Assembly: GCF_023017165.1 (NCBI RefSeq)
Contig: NZ_JALKBW010000001.1
Coordinates: 2,852,001 to 2,916,000 of the forward strand
DNA: 64,000 nt
Reading direction: 5' to 3'
Source: Gordonia alkaliphila
GTDB lineage: Bacteria; Actinomycetota; Actinomycetes; Mycobacteriales; Mycobacteriaceae
The notes under the pieces were generated by a model. The model did no database searches. It was not told the DNA's origin and was given only the letters and a program-made list of their open reading frames with translations. Shown piece after piece: positions 22,113 to 32,096 of the stretch (the stretch's first letter is position 1; each line of letters opens with the position of its first letter). The position numbers and the translations under genes are program-made.

Positions 22113-22140
22113 GCCGACGGATGCCGGTACGGTGAAGCTC

Positions 22141-22938
22141 ATGTCCAAGAAATTCCAGACGATGTCGGTCCTGCGCACCGAATGGCTGACCGATCACATG
22201 GTCCGAGTGTGGTTGGGCGGCGAGGGATTCGACGACTTCGCCCCCGCCGCCGATGCCGACGGCGTCGACACCGACATGTACGTCAAGATCGCCTTCCCCG
22301 TCGAGGGCGCCGACGACCCGACCCTGCGCACCTACACCGTGCGCCGCTACGACGCGGACGCCCGCGAACTGGCCATCGACTTCGTGGTCCATGGCGACGA
22401 CGGCATCGCCGGACCCTGGGCGGCCCGCGTCCAGCCGGGTGAACGCGTCACCTTCCGCGGCCCGGGCAGCGGTTACCGGCCCGACCCGACCGCGCCCTGG
22501 CACCTGCTGGTCTCCGACGAGGCCGGGCTGCCGGCACTCGCCGCAGCCTTGGAGGCGCTGCCCGGCGACGCGGTCGCGCAGGTCTTCATCGAGGTCGCCG
22601 GGGAGGCGGACGAGCTGGAGCTGATCGCGCCTGCGGGAGCGACGATCACCTGGGTGCACCGCGGGGCCACACCCGACGCGGCCGGCGAGGATGCCAGCGG
22701 CGACAACGCCCCGGTCATCGCGGCCGTACGCGCCGCGCCCTGGCTCGACGGCGAACCGCAGGTCTTCATCCACGGCGAGGCGCAAGCGGTGATGAAGAAC
22801 CTGCGTCCCTACGTTCGCAAGGAACGCGGAGTCTCGGCGCAGCGTGCGGCGTCGATCTCCGGTTACTGGCGACGCGGCCGCACCGAAGAGGGCTTCCGCC
22901 AGTGGAAGGCCGACGAACGCGCCGCCGGCCAGAACTGA
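22141..22938 (+). CDS. siderophore-interacting FAD-binding protein (ViuB/SIP family)
   Basis: A 265-residue flavoprotein that reduces ferric siderophores in the cytoplasm to release iron. The FAD-binding signature RTYTVRRYDADARELAIDFV is followed by GPWAARVQPGERV and a C-terminal SIP domain with HLLVSDEAGLPALAAALE, EPQVFIHGEA and the final GYWRRGRTEEG. ATG 22141 is 7 bases after TACGGT, so the transcript may be leaderless. The iron box at 22094-22112 fits control by an IdeR-type repressor. The viuB homologue follows dprA in mycobacteria (from memory); here the toxin-antitoxin pair and the winged-helix gene lie between. Confidence 0.92.
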   Translation: MSKKFQTMSVLRTEWLTDHMVRVWLGGEGFDDFAPAADADGVDTDMYVKIAFPVEGADDPTLRTYTVRRYDADARELAIDFVVHGDDGIAGPWAARVQPGERVTFRGPGSGYRPDPTAPWHLLVSDEAGLPALAAALEALPGDAVAQVFIEVAGEADELELIAPAGATITWVHRGATPDAAGEDASGDNAPVIAAVRAAPWLDGEPQVFIHGEAQAVMKNLRPYVRKERGVSAQRAASISGYWRRGRTEEGFRQWKADERAAGQN

Positions 22939-22939
22939 C

Positions 22940-24307
22940 TCACTCGGCGGGTGGTGCCTCGCGGGCCGGGCGCTCGGCGATCGCATCGAGCATCTCGGCC
23001 ATCGATTCGCGGGTGTAGTCGGCCAGTCGCTGCAGGTGCGGCAGGGTGTCGCGGCAGCCGACGAAGCCGAGCGTCACCGTGTCGGCGTACCCCACCAGCG
23101 TCACGTTGAGGCCGTAGCCGTCGACCAGGAACGAGATCGGCACCAGCGTCAGCAGTTCCGCGCCGAGCAGGTACAGCTTGTCCTTGCCCAACACCACGTT
23201 CGAGACGGTGAAGTTGAAGAGCGTGGGCGTCTGGTCGCCCAGGCCGGTGTGCTGAGCGATCAGCAGCGGAGTGAGCCCGATCAGCGCGAAGTAGTCCTGC
23301 GCGGTGCGGCTCAGATGGTCGATGTCGTCCTTGCCGCGTCGGGTGTGGGCGGCCACCACCTTCATCCGCTCCAGCGGATCGGCGATGTCGGTGCCCAGCG
23401 GTGCGACGATGCCGGTCGCGGCGTTCCGGGTGTCCGATTCGCGGGTCAGCCCGATCGGTACCGACGCGGTGAGGCTCTGCTTGGGGAGCGCGTCCTGCTC
23501 CAGCAGGTACCGGCGCACGGCGCCGCCGATGATGGACAGCATCACGTCGTTGACCTTGGCGCCGGTGGCCTTCGCGATCTCCTTCAGCGTGGCCAGCTCC
23601 ATGTTCTCGATGGCCACGCGACGGTGCGGCCCGAGGTGCTGGTTGAACTGCGAATCCGGCGTGCTGACCGCGGTGCGGATCACGCTTTCGGAGCCGAACG
23701 TCATCCGGGCCACCCGGTTGAGCACCTCGGCGGTGGCCAGCGTGCCCTCGGTGAAGCGGCGCGGAAGAATCGTCAGCTTCTGCAAGAACCCCATGTCTGG
23801 GCTCTCGTCCGGGGTGCCGGTGGGCGGCAGGCCCGTCGGATCGGTGCTGAGCCAGCTCTGGATGGTCTCGACGGCGGCGGCGCCGTCGGTGGCGCAGTGA
23901 TGGGCCTTGAAGTAGAAGGCGAAGCGGTTGTCCGACAGACCTTCGATGAGGTGGGCCTCCCACACCGGTCGCGACAGATCCAGCGGACGCGAATGCAGGT
24001 ACTCGACGAGGGTGCCGAGCTCGGCCTCGCCGCCGGGGGCGGGCAGTGCGTGCAGGCGCACGTGGTAGCTCGGGTCCGGGTCGGCCTTCTTCCAGTACGC
24101 GGCCACCGCGATCGGAACGTGGGCGATCTCGCTGTCGTATGGGAAGGGGAGATAGGCGAGCGCGGAGAAGGCCTCGTAGACCTGGCGCACGAAGTCGTCG
24201 GGGGCGTCCTCGGGAAGGCGGAAGATCGCCAGCGCGCCGATGTGCATCGGTGTGCGCGCGGACTCCATGCGCAGCATGGCGTGATCGAGCGGTGTGAGGA
24301 GCTTCAT
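22940..24307 (-). CDS. wax ester synthase / diacylglycerol acyltransferase (WS/DGAT)
   Basis: A 455-residue acyl-CoA-dependent acyltransferase that makes triacylglycerol or wax esters as storage lipid at the membrane. It starts MKLLTPLDHAMLRMES, carries the catalytic HHxxxDG as HHCATDG (His136 to Gly142), and has the conserved NVVLGKDKLYLLGAE and late SFLVDGYGLNVTLVGYAD regions. TAGGAT ends 7 bases before the start codon. It converges with the siderophore-interacting protein gene, one base between stops, and is preceded on its strand by an MFS gene 62 bases upstream. Confidence 0.93.
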   Translation of the reverse strand: MKLLTPLDHAMLRMESARTPMHIGALAIFRLPEDAPDDFVRQVYEAFSALAYLPFPYDSEIAHVPIAVAAYWKKADPDPSYHVRLHALPAPGGEAELGTLVEYLHSRPLDLSRPVWEAHLIEGLSDNRFAFYFKAHHCATDGAAAVETIQSWLSTDPTGLPPTGTPDESPDMGFLQKLTILPRRFTEGTLATAEVLNRVARMTFGSESVIRTAVSTPDSQFNQHLGPHRRVAIENMELATLKEIAKATGAKVNDVMLSIIGGAVRRYLLEQDALPKQSLTASVPIGLTRESDTRNAATGIVAPLGTDIADPLERMKVVAAHTRRGKDDIDHLSRTAQDYFALIGLTPLLIAQHTGLGDQTPTLFNFTVSNVVLGKDKLYLLGAELLTLVPISFLVDGYGLNVTLVGYADTVTLGFVGCRDTLPHLQRLADYTRESMAEMLDAIAERPAREAPPAE

Positions 24308-24369
24308 GCTGTGAATCCTAGGCCCGGGTTCGGATTCCTTCCGGAGGATCGCCGCCCGGGTGATTCACA

Positions 24370-25827
24370 TCAAAGGATGCGGTGCTCCTCGATGGGTGGC
24401 TGCCTGGGCACGGCGAAGGCGGTCAGAGCCGAGATCACGCAGGCCGCCAGCGCGATACCGGCCGCCCAGAGGTAGGCCGACGACGTCGGTACGCTCACCG
24501 GGCCGACATCGTCGGGTCCCGGCACGACGACGCGGGAGGCGGCCAGGATCATGCCGACCACGGCGGTGGCCGCCGAGGTGCCGATCGACCGCATCAGCGC
24601 GTTCACGCCGTTGGCTTCACCGGTGTGCGAGACGGGCACCCACAGCATGATCAACGCGGGCATGGCAGAGAACGCGATGCCCAGACCTGCGCCCACGACG
24701 ATGTTGATGCACAGCAGCCACCACCAGGCGCCCTGCCACGGCCCGCCGAGCATCAGCAGCAGCAGGCCGTAGCCGACGCCGAGGACGGCCGCGCCCAGCG
24801 AGAGCGAGATCCGGGGGCCGCGCTGCCGGGTGATCTCGGCGGAGACGTACGAGAACGCGAACATCACCAGGCCGCCGGGCATCAGCACCAGCGCGGCCAG
24901 GACCATCGACAGACCCATGCCGACGCTGCCTGCCGACATGGCGGAGGTCGGATCCATCAGGAGCTGGATGGGGATCATCTGCATCGCGTAGAACGCGTAG
25001 CCGACGGCGACCGACGAGATGTTGGTCAGCAGCACCGGCCGCGCGATGTTCAACTCCAGGTTGATCAGCGGATTCCGGTGTCGGCGTTCCCACCGCCACC
25101 ACAGCGCCGAGAACACGACGAAGGCGCCGAACAGACCGAGGATCGTGGGACTGGCCCATCCCCAGGCCGCGCCCTTGGACAGGGCCAACAGCACGCAGGT
25201 GAGCAGCGCGGTGAGGCCGACCGCGCCGACCGCGTCGAATCGACCCCCGGTGGCCTCGCCGTGCGTCGGTACCGTCGCGAGAACGGCGACGAGCGCCAGC
25301 AGCGCCACCGCGCCGCTCACCCAGAACAGCGCCTGCCAGCTCAACTGCTGGGCGATGACCGCGGCGAAGGGCAGCCCGAGTGCGCCGCCCACCCCCAGTG
25401 ACGCGCTCATCGCGCCGACCGCGGGACCGAGCCGCGCGGCGGGCACGATGTCGCGCATCAAGGAGATACCGACCGAGACGGCGCCGATGCCGAGACCCTG
25501 GAGGCCGCGTCCGACGAGGAAGAGCAGCAGACCGGGGGCCACCGCGCAGACCGCCGAGCCCAACGCCACCGCCGCCATGCTGGCGGCCAACACTCGCCGC
25601 TTGCCGAACATGTCGCCGAGCCGTCCCGCGATCGGCGTGACCACCGCGCCGACCAGCAGCGTGATGGTCAGCGCCCACGATGCATTGGTCGGGGAGGTCT
25701 CGAGCAGCGTCGGCAGCAGCGGGATCAGCGGCACGATGATCGTCTGCATCAGAGAGACGACGATGCCGGCGCCGCACAGCACGGCGACGGCCAGGCTCGG
25801 GTGCTGCTCGGGCGGAGAGGAGGTCAC
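24370..25827 (-). CDS. MFS drug/solute exporter (DHA2-like)
   Basis: A 485-residue major-facilitator protein with about 12-14 membrane segments. The cytoplasmic loop motif [11 protein letters not shown] lies after the second segment, [20 protein letters not shown] in the fourth, and the antiporter motif C-like stretch [13 protein letters not shown] in the fifth. It probably exports a drug or lipid by proton exchange; the substrate is unknown. I use GTG 25827, as CAGAAT ends 7 bases upstream; the frame stays open to 25878. It could be cotranscribed with the WS/DGAT gene. Confidence 0.9.
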   Translation of the reverse strand: MTSSPPEQHPSLAVAVLCGAGIVVSLMQTIIVPLIPLLPTLLETSPTNASWALTITLLVGAVVTPIAGRLGDMFGKRRVLAASMAAVALGSAVCAVAPGLLLFLVGRGLQGLGIGAVSVGISLMRDIVPAARLGPAVGAMSASLGVGGALGLPFAAVIAQQLSWQALFWVSGAVALLALVAVLATVPTHGEATGGRFDAVGAVGLTALLTCVLLALSKGAAWGWASPTILGLFGAFVVFSALWWRWERRHRNPLINLELNIARPVLLTNISSVAVGYAFYAMQMIPIQLLMDPTSAMSAGSVGMGLSMVLAALVLMPGGLVMFAFSYVSAEITRQRGPRISLSLGAAVLGVGYGLLLLMLGGPWQGAWWWLLCINIVVGAGLGIAFSAMPALIMLWVPVSHTGEANGVNALMRSIGTSAATAVVGMILAASRVVVPGPDDVGPVSVPTSSAYLWAAGIALAACVISALTAFAVPRQPPIEEHRIL

Positions 25828-25925
25828 GGCGGCGATTCTGTGGGTGGGAGGAGGGGCGAGTAAGCGTTCGCTTCCCACACGCTATACCGCGGTCGCGATA
25901 TCTCCATCCCGGTAGACTCGGCCCC

Positions 25926-26825
25926 ATGTCCGGGGTGCTCGACGATTACGCGGAACATCTCCGCTTCGAGATGGGCCGTAGCGCGCACACGGTGCGCGCC
26001 TACGTCGGCGACGTGCGCGGCCTGATCTCGTTCGCCGGCGCCCGCGGGGTGGCGATCGCGGACCTCGACCTCGCGCTGCTGCGGGCCTGGCTCGCCGAGC
26101 AGAGTCGACGCGGCGCGGCGCGCACCACCGTCGCCCGCCAGGTGTCCTCGGCCAAGAACTTCTGCGCTTGGGCCACCCGCGAGGGCCTGCTGCCCGCCGA
26201 TCCGGCCACCCGGCTGCAGGCGCCCAAAGCCCATCGCGTGCTGCCCGCGGTCCTGACCCCCGACCAGGCGATCGCGGCGGCGCAGACCTCCGGTGACAGC
26301 GACGGTGAGGGCGACGGGAACTCGCCGATGGCCCTGCGGGACCGGCTGATCGTCGAACTGCTCTACTCCACCGGCATTCGCGTGGGGGAGCTGTGCGGTC
26401 TGGACCTGGCCGATGTCGACCTCGGTCGGCGCGTGGTGCAGGTGGTGGGCAAGGGGGATAAGCAGCGGGCGGTGCCGTTCGGCGCCCCGGCAGCAGCCGC
26501 GATCGACGACTGGCTGCAGACCGGGCGACCGAGGCTGGCGACGGCGACCTCCGGCGAGGCGCTCCTCCTCGGCGCGCGGGGCGGTCGCCTGGACCAGCGG
26601 ATGGCCCGCACCGTGGTGCACCGGGCGACGGCGGCGCAGGGTGCCGAGGTGGGCCCGCACGGGTTGCGGCACAGCGCCGCCACCCACCTCCTCGAAGGCG
26701 GCGCCGATCTGCGCGTGGTGCAGGAACTCCTGGGCCACTCGTCGTTGGCGACGACCCAGCTGTACACCCACGTGAGCGTCGAACGACTCCGGGCGGTGCA
26801 CGATCAGGCGCACCCGCGGGCCTGA
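25926..26825 (+). CDS. xerC: tyrosine recombinase XerC
   Basis: A 299-residue site-specific recombinase that, with XerD, resolves chromosome dimers at dif. The N-terminal SAM-like DNA-binding domain (about 1-95) is followed by the catalytic domain with [12 protein letters not shown] (Arg), [11 protein letters not shown] (Lys), [12 protein letters not shown] (His-x-x-Arg), [15 protein letters not shown] (His and Tyr nucleophile). Chromosomal context and length favour XerC over an integrase of a mobile element. TAGACT ends 7 bases before the ATG. Confidence 0.94.
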   Translation: MSGVLDDYAEHLRFEMGRSAHTVRAYVGDVRGLISFAGARGVAIADLDLALLRAWLAEQSRRGAARTTVARQVSSAKNFCAWATREGLLPADPATRLQAPKAHRVLPAVLTPDQAIAAAQTSGDSDGEGDGNSPMALRDRLIVELLYSTGIRVGELCGLDLADVDLGRRVVQVVGKGDKQRAVPFGAPAAAAIDDWLQTGRPRLATATSGEALLLGARGGRLDQRMARTVVHRATAAQGAEVGPHGLRHSAATHLLEGGADLRVVQELLGHSSLATTQLYTHVSVERLRAVHDQAHPRA

Positions 26826-26834
26826 CAACAGCGC

Positions 26835-27356
26835 TCACGGCCAGTCGCCGACCGGTTTGAGTCGGACCACGACCGCGCCCACCAACGCCAGCGGATTCAG
26901 ATAGCGGGCCGACGATCCCGAACCGAGCCGCGCACCCCAGTGCAGACAGGCGGCCACCGGACAGCCCGGATGGCCCGGCTCGAGGTAGCCCAGCACCTGG
27001 CCACGCAGCACGGAGTCGCCGGTGCGCACCACCGCCCGCACCGGCTCGTAGGTGGTGGCGATCTGATCGGGGTGCAGCACCGAGATCGTCGGACGACCGG
27101 CCACCGAACCGGCGAACCGCACCCGGCCGGCGCTCGCGGCGATCACCGCGGACTGCGGTGCCGCGCCCAGGTCCACCCCGCGGTGCCCGGCCAGCCAGCG
27201 CTGCGCCGGGGGATCGAAGCCGCGCGTCAGCGCCGGGCGCGGAGCCAGCGGCCAGTCGTACCGGACACGCGGGGCGGCGTGAGCCCACGCTCCGGCCATC
27301 AGGAGAATCAGCAGTGCACCCGCCAGGCCGAGGGCGCGTCGTCGCGCAGAACTCAT
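26835..27356 (-). CDS. secreted M23 family peptidase
   Basis: A 173-residue protein with an N-terminal signal peptide (basic MSSARRR, a hydrophobic core, then AWAHAAP) and an M23 domain: RWLAGHRGVDLGA supplies the first zinc ligands (His-x3-Asp) and CLHWGARLG the last motif. Such enzymes cleave peptidoglycan cross-bridges or support amidases. It converges with xerC, 9 bases between stops. I selected the ATG at 27356 by the signal peptide. The 248 bases to rpsB hold only upstream sequence for the two divergent genes. Confidence 0.88.
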   Translation of the reverse strand: MSSARRRALGLAGALLILLMAGAWAHAAPRVRYDWPLAPRPALTRGFDPPAQRWLAGHRGVDLGAAPQSAVIAASAGRVRFAGSVAGRPTISVLHPDQIATTYEPVRAVVRTGDSVLRGQVLGYLEPGHPGCPVAACLHWGARLGSGSSARYLNPLALVGAVVVRLKPVGDWP

Positions 27357-27604
27357 GTCGGTTAGACGTTCGTCGGTCGCGAGCGGATCCCCTTTTGGAT
27401 CCCGGGCGTGTCGACGAGTAAGGTGGACAACTGCATCTCGTCGCATGTCGACGAGGTGACTACGCGCGTTCGCGCGTCCGGCTCTTCCGGCCGGACACCA
27501 CGACCGAAGCACACGGTCCCGGAGCATTCCGGGCGGCCTCGGTCAGCGGACGCCAGGGCCGATCGTCGACCGACGTTCGGTGCAACCGAGATAAAGGAAT
27601 ACCC

Positions 27605-28444
27605 ATGGCAGTCGTGACCATGCGGCAGCTGCTCGACAGCGGCGCGCACTTCGGACATCAGACCCGTCGCTGGAACCCGAAGATGAAGCGCTTCATCTTC
27701 ACCGACCGCAACGGCATCTACATCATCGATCTGCAGCAGACGCTGACCTACATCGATCGCGCCTACGAGTTCGTCAAGGAGACCGTCGCCCACGGCGGCA
27801 CCGTCCTGTTCGTCGGCACCAAGAAGCAGGCCCAGGAGTCGATCGCCGCTGAGGCGACCCGCGTCGGCATGCCGTACGTGAACCAGCGTTGGCTCGGTGG
27901 CATGCTCACCAACTTCAACACCGTGCACAAGCGTCTCCAGCGCATGAAGGAGCTGGAAGCGATGGAGCAGACCGGTGGTTTCGAGGGTCGCACCAAGAAG
28001 GAAATCCTCATGCTGACGCGTGAGAAGAACAAGCTCGAGCGCACCCTCGGCGGTATCCGCGACATGGCCAAGGTTCCCTCGGCCATGTGGGTCGTCGACA
28101 CCAACAAGGAGCACATCGCCGTCGGCGAGGCGCGCAAGCTGAACATCCCGGTCATCGCGATCCTGGACACCAACTGCGACCCGGACGTCGTCGACTACCC
28201 GATCCCGGCGAACGACGACGCCATCCGCAGCACCGCGCTGCTGACCCGCGTCATCGCCTCGGCTGTCGCCGAGGGCGTGCAGGCACGTGCCGGCCAGTCC
28301 GGTGGCGACACCAAGCCCGAGGCCGGCAGCGGCGAGCCGCTGCCCGAGTGGGAGCAGGATCTGCTGACCTCGGCCGAGGCTCCCGCTGCTGAGGCGCCCG
28401 CCGCCGAGGCTGCCGCCACCGAGGCCCCCGCGGCCGCCGAATAG
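27605..28444 (+). CDS. rpsB: 30S ribosomal protein uS2
   Basis: A 279-residue S2 protein: [22 protein letters not shown] at the start, [26 protein letters not shown] and [12 protein letters not shown] in the core. The C-terminal 50 residues are an Ala/Glu/Pro-rich tail typical of actinobacteria. AAAGGAA lies before the ATG. It pairs with tsf, 49 bases downstream. Confidence 0.97.
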   Translation: MAVVTMRQLLDSGAHFGHQTRRWNPKMKRFIFTDRNGIYIIDLQQTLTYIDRAYEFVKETVAHGGTVLFVGTKKQAQESIAAEATRVGMPYVNQRWLGGMLTNFNTVHKRLQRMKELEAMEQTGGFEGRTKKEILMLTREKNKLERTLGGIRDMAKVPSAMWVVDTNKEHIAVGEARKLNIPVIAILDTNCDPDVVDYPIPANDDAIRSTALLTRVIASAVAEGVQARAGQSGGDTKPEAGSGEPLPEWEQDLLTSAEAPAAEAPAAEAAATEAPAAAE

Positions 28445-28493
28445 TCGACACCGACTAGTCCCACCACTTCTTTTCTGAAGGGAGTCGCCACCC

Positions 28494-29318
28494 ATGGCGA
28501 ACTACACCGCTGCAGACGTCAAGCGTCTGCGCGAGCTCACCGGCTCGGGCATGCTCGACTGCAAGAACGCCCTCGCGAACAACGACGGTGACTTCGACAA
28601 GGCTGTCGAGGAACTGCGTATCAAGGGTGCCAAGGACGTCGGCAAGCGCGCCGAGCGCGCCACCGCCGAGGGCCTCGTGGCCGCTCGTGACGGCGTCATG
28701 ATCGAGATCAACGCCGAGACCGACTTCGTCGCCAAGAACGAAGAGTTCCAGAAGCTGGCCGACGACGTGCTGACCGCCGCCGTCGCGCTGCGCTCGAGCG
28801 ACCTCGACGCGCTGAACGCCGCCCCGCTGGGCGACGGCACCGTGGCCGACGCCGTGGAAGCTCTCTCGGCCAAGATCGGCGAGAAGCTGGTTCTGCGTCG
28901 CGTCGCCGCGTACGACGGCCCGGTCGCGGTCTACCTGCACAAGCGTGCCTCGGACCTGCCCCCCGCCGTGGGCGTGCTGGTCTCGTACACCGGTGAAGGC
29001 GATGCGGCGGCTGAGGCCGCTCGCGGCGCCGCCATGCAGGTCGCCGCGCTGCGCGCCAAGTACGCGTCGCGCGAGGAGGTGCCCGCCGATGTCGTCGCCG
29101 CCGAGCGTCGCATCGCCGAGGAGACCGCCAAGGCCGAGGGCAAGCCGGAGCAGGCACTGCCCAAGATCGTCGAGGGTCGCGTGACCGGCTTCTACAAGGA
29201 CGTCGTCCTGGTGGATCAGGCTTCGGTGACCGATTCCAAGAAGACGGTCAAGCAGATCCTGGAAGAGGCCGGCGCCAGCGTCGTCGGTTTCACCCGCTTC
29301 GAGGTCGGCCAGGCCTAA
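28494..29318 (+). CDS. tsf: elongation factor Ts
   Basis: A 274-residue guanine-nucleotide exchange factor for EF-Tu. The N-terminal UBA-like part has [18 protein letters not shown]; the core has [25 protein letters not shown] and [26 protein letters not shown] precedes the ATG. A perfect 20-bp hairpin with T-run ends the rpsB-tsf unit. Confidence 0.97.
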   Translation: MANYTAADVKRLRELTGSGMLDCKNALANNDGDFDKAVEELRIKGAKDVGKRAERATAEGLVAARDGVMIEINAETDFVAKNEEFQKLADDVLTAAVALRSSDLDALNAAPLGDGTVADAVEALSAKIGEKLVLRRVAAYDGPVAVYLHKRASDLPPAVGVLVSYTGEGDAAAEAARGAAMQVAALRAKYASREEVPADVVAAERRIAEETAKAEGKPEQALPKIVEGRVTGFYKDVVLVDQASVTDSKKTVKQILEEAGASVVGFTRFEVGQA

Positions 29319-29333
29319 GCGCCGCACCACTTC

Positions 29334-29393
29334 TTCGGCCCCGGACCTTCCCCGCGCGACAAGCGTGGGGAAGGTCCGGGGCCGAAGTGTTTT
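29334..29393 (+). terminator. rho-independent terminator after tsf
   Basis: Bases 29334-29353 and 29367-29386 form a perfect 20-bp stem around a 13-base loop; a TTTT run follows at 29390-29393. This is the most canonical terminator in the window. Confidence 0.92.
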
Positions 29394-29478
29394 CGGCGCG
29401 CCCGGCCACTATGCTTAGGAGAGTTTTGGGCACACGAGAGTTGTGCCCATCCCGTGAGCGCGAGGAGCGAAGTTCAAA

Positions 29479-30213
29479 ATGACCGACTCGGCGGCACCCG
29501 TACGGCGCGGTGGTTTCAGTAGGGTACTGCTGAAGCTCGGCGGTGAAATGTTCGGCGGAGGCTCAGTGGGTCTGGACCCCGACGTGCTCGGCACCGTGGC
29601 CGACCAGATCGCCGAGGTGGTCGCCAGCGGCGCCCAGGTCGGCATCGTGATCGGCGGCGGCAACTTCTTCCGCGGCGCCGAACTGCAGCAGCGCGGCCTG
29701 GACCGGGCCCGCTCGGACTATATGGGCATGCTCGGCACCGTGATGAATTGCCTTGCGCTGCAAGACTTCCTGGAGAAACGCGGCATCGATACCCGCGTGC
29801 AGACGGCCATCACCATGGGGCAGGTGGCCGAGCCGTACCTGCCGCTGCGCGCCGTGCGTCACCTTGAGAAGGGCCGCGTCGTGATCTTCGGCGCCGGCAT
29901 GGGCATGCCGTACTTCTCCACCGACACCACCGCCGCCCAGCGCGCGCTGGAGATCAAGGCCGAAGCGGTACTGATGGCCAAGGCCGTCGACGGCGTCTAC
30001 TCTGCCGACCCGCGGGTGGATCCGAACGCGACCCTCTACCGCGAGATCACCCACCGCGAGGTCCTGGAACAGGAACTGAAGGTGGCCGACGCGACCGCCT
30101 TCTCGCTCTGCATGGACAACAACATGCCGATTCTGGTGTTCAATCTTCTCCAGCAGGGCAACATCGCACGCGCCGTGGCCGGCGAAGCGATCGGCACCCT
30201 GGTCTCGTCCTGA
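29479..30213 (+). CDS. pyrH: UMP kinase
   Basis: A 244-residue amino-acid-kinase-fold enzyme forming UDP from UMP in pyrimidine synthesis. Landmarks are [36 protein letters not shown], and [19 protein letters not shown] hexamer at 29410-29415 may be its -10. It begins the pyrH-frr-cdsA group. Confidence 0.96.
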   Translation: MTDSAAPVRRGGFSRVLLKLGGEMFGGGSVGLDPDVLGTVADQIAEVVASGAQVGIVIGGGNFFRGAELQQRGLDRARSDYMGMLGTVMNCLALQDFLEKRGIDTRVQTAITMGQVAEPYLPLRAVRHLEKGRVVIFGAGMGMPYFSTDTTAAQRALEIKAEAVLMAKAVDGVYSADPRVDPNATLYREITHREVLEQELKVADATAFSLCMDNNMPILVFNLLQQGNIARAVAGEAIGTLVSS

Positions 30214-30275
30214 CGGACCCGACTCCACCCTTGACCCGCCAGCCACTCACGACCTAACGACGAAGGAAACCGCTG

Positions 30276-30833
30276 ATGATCGACGACGCTCTGCTCGACG
30301 CTGAAGAGAAGATGGATAAGGCGGTCGACCACCTGCGCGAAGACCTGCAGTCCATCCGCACCGGTCGCGCCAACCCGGCGATGTTCAACAAGATCATGGT
30401 CGAGTACTACGGTGCGCTGACCCCGATCACCCAGGTCTCGAGCATCAACGCGCCCGAGCCCCGCCTGATCGTGATCAAGCCGTACGAGCAGTCGATCATG
30501 AAGGACATCGAGACCGCGATCCGCAACTCCGACCTCGGCGTGAACCCGACCGACGACGGCAACGTGATCCGCGTGTCGATCCCGCAGCTCACCGAGGAGC
30601 GGCGTCGCGAATTGGGCAAGCAGGCCCGCGGCAAGGGCGAGGACGCCAAGGTCGCGGTGCGCAACGTGCGTCGCAAGGCCGTCGACGAGCTCAAGCGCAT
30701 CCAGAAGGACGGCGAAGCCGGCGAGGACGAAGTGGTGCGCGCCGAGAAGGATCTGGACAAGACCACCCACGGCTACACCGAGCAGATCGACGAACTGGTC
30801 AAGAACAAGGAAGCCGAGCTGCTCGAAGTATGA
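30276..30833 (+). CDS. frr: ribosome recycling factor
   Basis: A 185-residue, three-helix-bundle protein that with EF-G splits post-termination ribosomes. Family segments are [57 protein letters not shown] and [21 protein letters not shown] precedes the ATG. The stop overlaps the cdsA start (ATGA). Confidence 0.97.
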   Translation: MIDDALLDAEEKMDKAVDHLREDLQSIRTGRANPAMFNKIMVEYYGALTPITQVSSINAPEPRLIVIKPYEQSIMKDIETAIRNSDLGVNPTDDGNVIRVSIPQLTEERRRELGKQARGKGEDAKVAVRNVRRKAVDELKRIQKDGEAGEDEVVRAEKDLDKTTHGYTEQIDELVKNKEAELLEV

Positions 30834-31672
30834 CCGCACCCGCGCAGTCGAAGACGTCCCGCGCCGGCCGCAATCTCCCCGCCGCCATCGGTGTGGGCGT
30901 CGCGCTCGGCGCCGGACTCATCGCCGTCCTCGCGTTGGCCCCCCGCGTGTGGTTCGGGGTGGTCGCGGTGGCGATCGCGATCGCCACCTGGGAGGTGGCC
31001 AAGCGGCTGCGCGAAGGGGAGCGGGAAGTCGCGCTGATTCCGCTGCTGGTCGGCGGGCAGGCGATCATCTGGTGTACCTGGCCGTGGGGTCTGACCGGCG
31101 GCCTGGTAGCCGTCGGCGGCACCGCGCTGGCGGTCCTGGTGTGGAAGCTGTTCGCGCAGGGGCTCACCGAGGCGCCGCGCGAGTACACGCGTGACGTCTC
31201 ACTGTCGTTGCTGATCCTGGCGTGGTTGCCGCTGATGGCGATCTTCGCCGTCGACATGGTGCAGCAGGAGGACGGCCGGTACCGCGTCTTCACCTTCCTG
31301 ATCGTGCTGGTCTGCTCGGATGTCGGCGGCTACGCCGCGGGCATCCTGTTCGGTAAGCACCCGATGGTGCCGGCGATCAGCCCGAAGAAGTCGTGGGAGG
31401 GCCTGGGCGGTTCGCTGGTGCTGGCCACCGCGGGCGCCGTCTGCTGCAGCATCTGGCTGCTCGACACGCACTGGTGGATCGGCATGGTCCTCGGCCCGGT
31501 ACTGGTGATCGTCGGCACGTGCGGCGACCTGATCGAGTCGCAGATCAAGCGCGACCTCGGCATCAAGGACATGGGCACCATGCTGCCCGGCCACGGCGGT
31601 CTGATGGACCGCATCGATTCGCTGCTGCCCGGCGCGTTCATCACCTGGGCGATCCTCACCGCCCTGATGTGA
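30830..31672 (+). CDS. cdsA: phosphatidate cytidylyltransferase
   Basis: A 280-residue membrane enzyme that makes CDP-diacylglycerol, the precursor of cardiolipin and phosphatidylinositol lipids. It has about 7-8 membrane helices and the family signature near the C-terminus, [21 protein letters not shown] followed by MDRIDSLLP. It is coupled to frr by a 4-base overlap. Confidence 0.95.
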   Translation: MTAPAQSKTSRAGRNLPAAIGVGVALGAGLIAVLALAPRVWFGVVAVAIAIATWEVAKRLREGEREVALIPLLVGGQAIIWCTWPWGLTGGLVAVGGTALAVLVWKLFAQGLTEAPREYTRDVSLSLLILAWLPLMAIFAVDMVQQEDGRYRVFTFLIVLVCSDVGGYAAGILFGKHPMVPAISPKKSWEGLGGSLVLATAGAVCCSIWLLDTHWWIGMVLGPVLVIVGTCGDLIESQIKRDLGIKDMGTMLPGHGGLMDRIDSLLPGAFITWAILTALM

Positions 31673-31693
31673 GCCCGTCCGCGGGTAGAACGG

Positions 31694-32074
31694 CTAGTTC
31701 TGCTCCTTGCGGGCCTTGTCGACCTTCTTCAGGGCCCGGTGCAGCTCCACCATGCGTGCGGCGCTGATCGCGACGGTGATGATCGCGCCGAGGATGGCCG
31801 CGATCAGCAGGCTCACGCCCACCGGCAGGTTGATCTTCCCGAAGATCAGGTCGATCTCCTGGGAGTCCTGGTTCTGCAGGATGAACAACAGCAGGAGGAT
31901 GGTGACGATCAAGCCGACGATCCACCCGAAATAGGTGGCGCGCGAACGCGTGTGCTTGACGCGATGAGCCTCGTCGACCTTCGGCTCGGGGCGTGGAGCG
32001 GGGGCCGCAGCGGGCTGCTCGGCCGCGGTCGGCGGGGTCAGCGGCAGGTCGGCGTCAGGATCGCGAGAGGTCAC
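31694..32074 (-). CDS. LapA-domain (DUF1049) membrane protein
   Basis: A 126-residue protein with a Pro/Ala-rich cytoplasmic N-terminus and two membrane helices (about 47-70 and 85-108) separated by [14 protein letters not shown], the layout of LapA-domain proteins, and a charged C-terminal coiled stretch ([15 protein letters not shown]). The E. coli relative LapA assists lipopolysaccharide regulation; the actinobacterial role is unknown. GTG 32074 is chosen; the frame remains open upstream across rlmN's start region without homology. It lies convergent with cdsA. Confidence 0.8.
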   Translation of the reverse strand: MTSRDPDADLPLTPPTAAEQPAAAPAPRPEPKVDEAHRVKHTRSRATYFGWIVGLIVTILLLLFILQNQDSQEIDLIFGKINLPVGVSLLIAAILGAIITVAISAARMVELHRALKKVDKARKEQN

Positions 32075-32096
32075 GCCCTCATCATGGCATGAGACA

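Noticed and set aside
22844..24475. Plus-strand open frame of 543 codons opposite WS/DGAT
   Set aside because: WS/DGAT has the HHCATDG active site and full length; the opposite frame is a GC-driven shadow.
25926..26825. xerC as a prophage or island integrase
   Set aside because: Length, the chromosomal order near rpsB-tsf and absence of att-like repeats or phage genes fit the housekeeping XerC.
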